A stretch of DNA of 43,012 nt, from NCBI GenBank assembly GCA_023434535.1, contig JAEYSR010000039.1, positions 1-43,012 on the forward strand, in the 5' to 3' direction. Below the pieces are notes generated by a model that saw nothing but the letters and a program-made list of their open reading frames with translations, was not told the DNA's origin and ran no database searches. This document shows positions 41,573 to 43,012 of the stretch, in pieces. This stretch comes from Actinomycetes bacterium. GTDB taxonomy: Bacteria; Actinomycetota; Acidimicrobiia; Acidimicrobiales; Microtrichaceae. Every line of letters starts with the position of its first letter. Position 1 is the stretch's first letter. The position numbers were made by a program, and so were the translations under genes.

Positions 41573-42949
41573 GTGCTCAGTCGCAGATCCACCAAGGTCG
41601 CCGTCGGCGTCGGCATCGCGTTGTCGATGGCAGCGCTCATGGCCAACCCAGCAGCCGCCCAGGAAGAGGACCCGGTCGCCCTGGTCCAAGCGAACCTGGA
41701 CAACATCTTCATCCTGGTCTCCGCCATCCTGGTGATCTTCATGCAGGCCGGGTTCGCCCTCGTCGAAGCGGGACTGACCCGGGCCAAGAGCGTGTCCAAC
41801 ATCATGATGAAGAACATGATGGACTTCGCCGTCGGGGTCCTCGCCTTCGCCGCCGTCGGCTTCGCCTTCGCCTTCGGAACGGGCAACTCGTTCATCGGCA
41901 CGAGCGGCTGGTTCATCGGCTCCGACATCGCCGAGAACTACCTGGGTGAGAGCAGCCTCTCGATCTCCACCTTCTTCATCTTCCAGGTGGCGTTCGCCGC
42001 CACGGCGGCGACGATCGTCTCCGGCGCCATGGCCGAGCGGACCAAGTTCGTCAGCTACATGATCTACAGCTTCCTGATCAGCGCCATCGTCTACCCGATC
42101 GTGGTGCACTGGACCTGGGGCGGCGGCTGGCTCTACGAGCTCGGCTACCACGACTTCGCCGGTTCCGGCATCGTCCACATGACCGGTGGCGTGGCGGCGC
42201 TGGTCGGCGCGGCGATGCTCGGACCACGGATCGGCAAGTACGGGCCCGACGGCAAGCCGCGAGCGATCCCCGGTCACTCGATCCCCTTCGCGATCATCGG
42301 CGTGTTCATCCTCCTGGTCGGCTGGTTCGGCTTCAACCCGGGCTCCGAGCTCGCGGCCGATGCGGCGGTCACGCCGGTGGCCGTCACCACCGTCCTGGCC
42401 GGCGCGGCGGGCGCCTGCATCGCGATGTTCGTGACCTGGATCCGCAGCGGGAAGCCGGATCCGGCGATGGCCGGGAACGGCATGCTGGCCGGCCTGGTCG
42501 GCATCACCGCCGGTTGCGGCGCCGTCTACAACTGGGCGGCGGTCCTCATCGGGCTCATCGCCGGCGTCATCGTGGTGTTCGCCGTCGACTTCTTCGACAA
42601 GGTCGTGAAGGTCGACGACCCGGTGGGCGCCATCGCCGTCCACGGCGTCTGCGGCGCCTGGGGCGTGATCGCGGTCGGCCTGTTCGCGGCGACCGATGTC
42701 GAGGGCTTCTGGAAGAAGGGCCTGTTCTACGGCGGCGGGTTCGACCAGCTCGGACCGCAGCTCATCGGCGTGGTGTCGATCGCCGCCTTCGTGGCGGTGG
42801 CGATGCTCATCATCTTCGGCGGCATCAAGGCCACCGTCGGGCTCCGGGTCTCCGAGCAGGAGGAGCTCGAAGGGCTGGACATCCACGAGCACGGCTACTC
42901 GGGGTACGGCGAGGACATCCCGTTCACCGATGCCGACCTGGCCGCCTGA
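41573..42949 (+). CDS. amt: Ammonium transporter (Amt/MEP family)
   Basis: 458 aa. A trimeric membrane channel for NH3/NH4+. A signal-like N-terminus (VAVGVGIALSMAALMANPAAA) is probably cleaved after Ala29, as in other Amt proteins with 11 helices. The twin pore histidines are His202 (GSGIVHMTGG) and His357 (AVHGVCGAWG); FQVAFAATAATIVSGAMAER, VVHWTWGGGWL and FGFNPGSEL are family blocks. A cytosolic tail (about 425-458, ending EDIPFTDADLAA) could contact a PII protein; no glnK is seen before the window ends. GTG 41573 has a clear AGAGGAG site; the longer frame from 41510 lacks one. Likely regulated by nitrogen supply through the GlnR-like box upstream. Confidence 0.96.
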   Translation: MLSRRSTKVAVGVGIALSMAALMANPAAAQEEDPVALVQANLDNIFILVSAILVIFMQAGFALVEAGLTRAKSVSNIMMKNMMDFAVGVLAFAAVGFAFAFGTGNSFIGTSGWFIGSDIAENYLGESSLSISTFFIFQVAFAATAATIVSGAMAERTKFVSYMIYSFLISAIVYPIVVHWTWGGGWLYELGYHDFAGSGIVHMTGGVAALVGAAMLGPRIGKYGPDGKPRAIPGHSIPFAIIGVFILLVGWFGFNPGSELAADAAVTPVAVTTVLAGAAGACIAMFVTWIRSGKPDPAMAGNGMLAGLVGITAGCGAVYNWAAVLIGLIAGVIVVFAVDFFDKVVKVDDPVGAIAVHGVCGAWGVIAVGLFAATDVEGFWKKGLFYGGGFDQLGPQLIGVVSIAAFVAVAMLIIFGGIKATVGLRVSEQEELEGLDIHEHGYSGYGEDIPFTDADLAA

Positions 42950-42986
42950 ACGTCTCGAGTCCGCCGAGCTCGAGGCGACGGGGGGC

Positions 42987-43012
42987 GGGGTGCGGATTCT
43001 GGGCCGCACCCC
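42987..43012 (+). terminator. Hairpin after amt, at the window edge
   Basis: GGGGTGCGG-attctggg-CCGCACCCC, a perfect 9-bp stem with an 8-nt loop, 37 nt after the amt stop. Any T-run would lie beyond the window. Confidence 0.6.

Overview
The window is GC-rich chromosomal DNA from a high-GC Gram-positive bacterium (Actinomycetota). The evidence is: strong G/C preference at third codon positions; frequent GTG starts; many TANNNT -10 hexamers 6-8 nt before a start codon (leaderless mRNAs); an NdgR/LtbR-type IclR regulator divergent from leuCD; a DUF222-HNH gene; and Thr/Pro-rich linkers in secreted proteins. An Acidimicrobiia-like relative is my best guess, not a proof. About 32 protein genes are packed on both strands. 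I saw no tRNA, rRNA, insertion sequence or CRISPR array.

Layout. 1-2.9 kb: a membrane GT2 polysaccharide synthase cut by the left edge, a two-helix membrane protein, and a strange protein made of hexapeptide repeats plus a Cys-x-x ladder. 3.0-6.8 kb: two unrelated Ntn-hydrolase-type enzymes (gamma-glutamyltransferase; C45-like acyltransferase/hydrolase) flanking a 115-aa orphan. 7.0-9.0 kb: peroxiredoxin and DUF222-HNH protein. 9.1-12.5 kb: cytochrome P450 with a small conserved partner, then a secreted Cna/carboxypeptidase-regulatory-like protein. 12.5-15.6 kb: DUF218 protein, gltX, and a YkuD L,D-transpeptidase. 15.6-17.3 kb: a two-gene unit of a 175-aa protein and an AAA15-type ATPase. 17.3-20.3 kb: a secreted hypothetical protein and a sedolisin-type protease with a PKD domain.

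20.4-31 kb is a branched-chain amino acid region. leuB-ilvE-cimA form a minus-strand operon preceded by a leaderless 34-codon peptide rich in Ile/Val near its end, a 10-bp hairpin and an intrinsic terminator, which looks like a ribosome-mediated attenuator. leuC-leuD lie separately, divergent from ndgR, with a palindromic operator inside the ndgR promoter. CimA, LeuCD, LeuB and IlvE together give the citramalate (threonine-independent) route to isoleucine; LeuB and LeuCD also serve leucine. Between these lie greA, mscL, ppx and rsgA.

31-43 kb: a beta-propeller lipoprotein, serA, a PQQ-type sugar dehydrogenase lipoprotein, an S9 peptidase, an aspartate-type aminotransferase, serC, and an amt ammonium transporter. 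The amt gene has a long leader carrying GlnR-like half-sites. SerA and SerC are two of the three serine-pathway enzymes.

The items most worth a second look are the Ile/Val attenuator (24149-24324), the hexapeptide/Cys-ladder protein (2396-2908), the ATPase plus 175-aa protein pair (15641-17262), the ndgR/leuC operator, and the amt leader.
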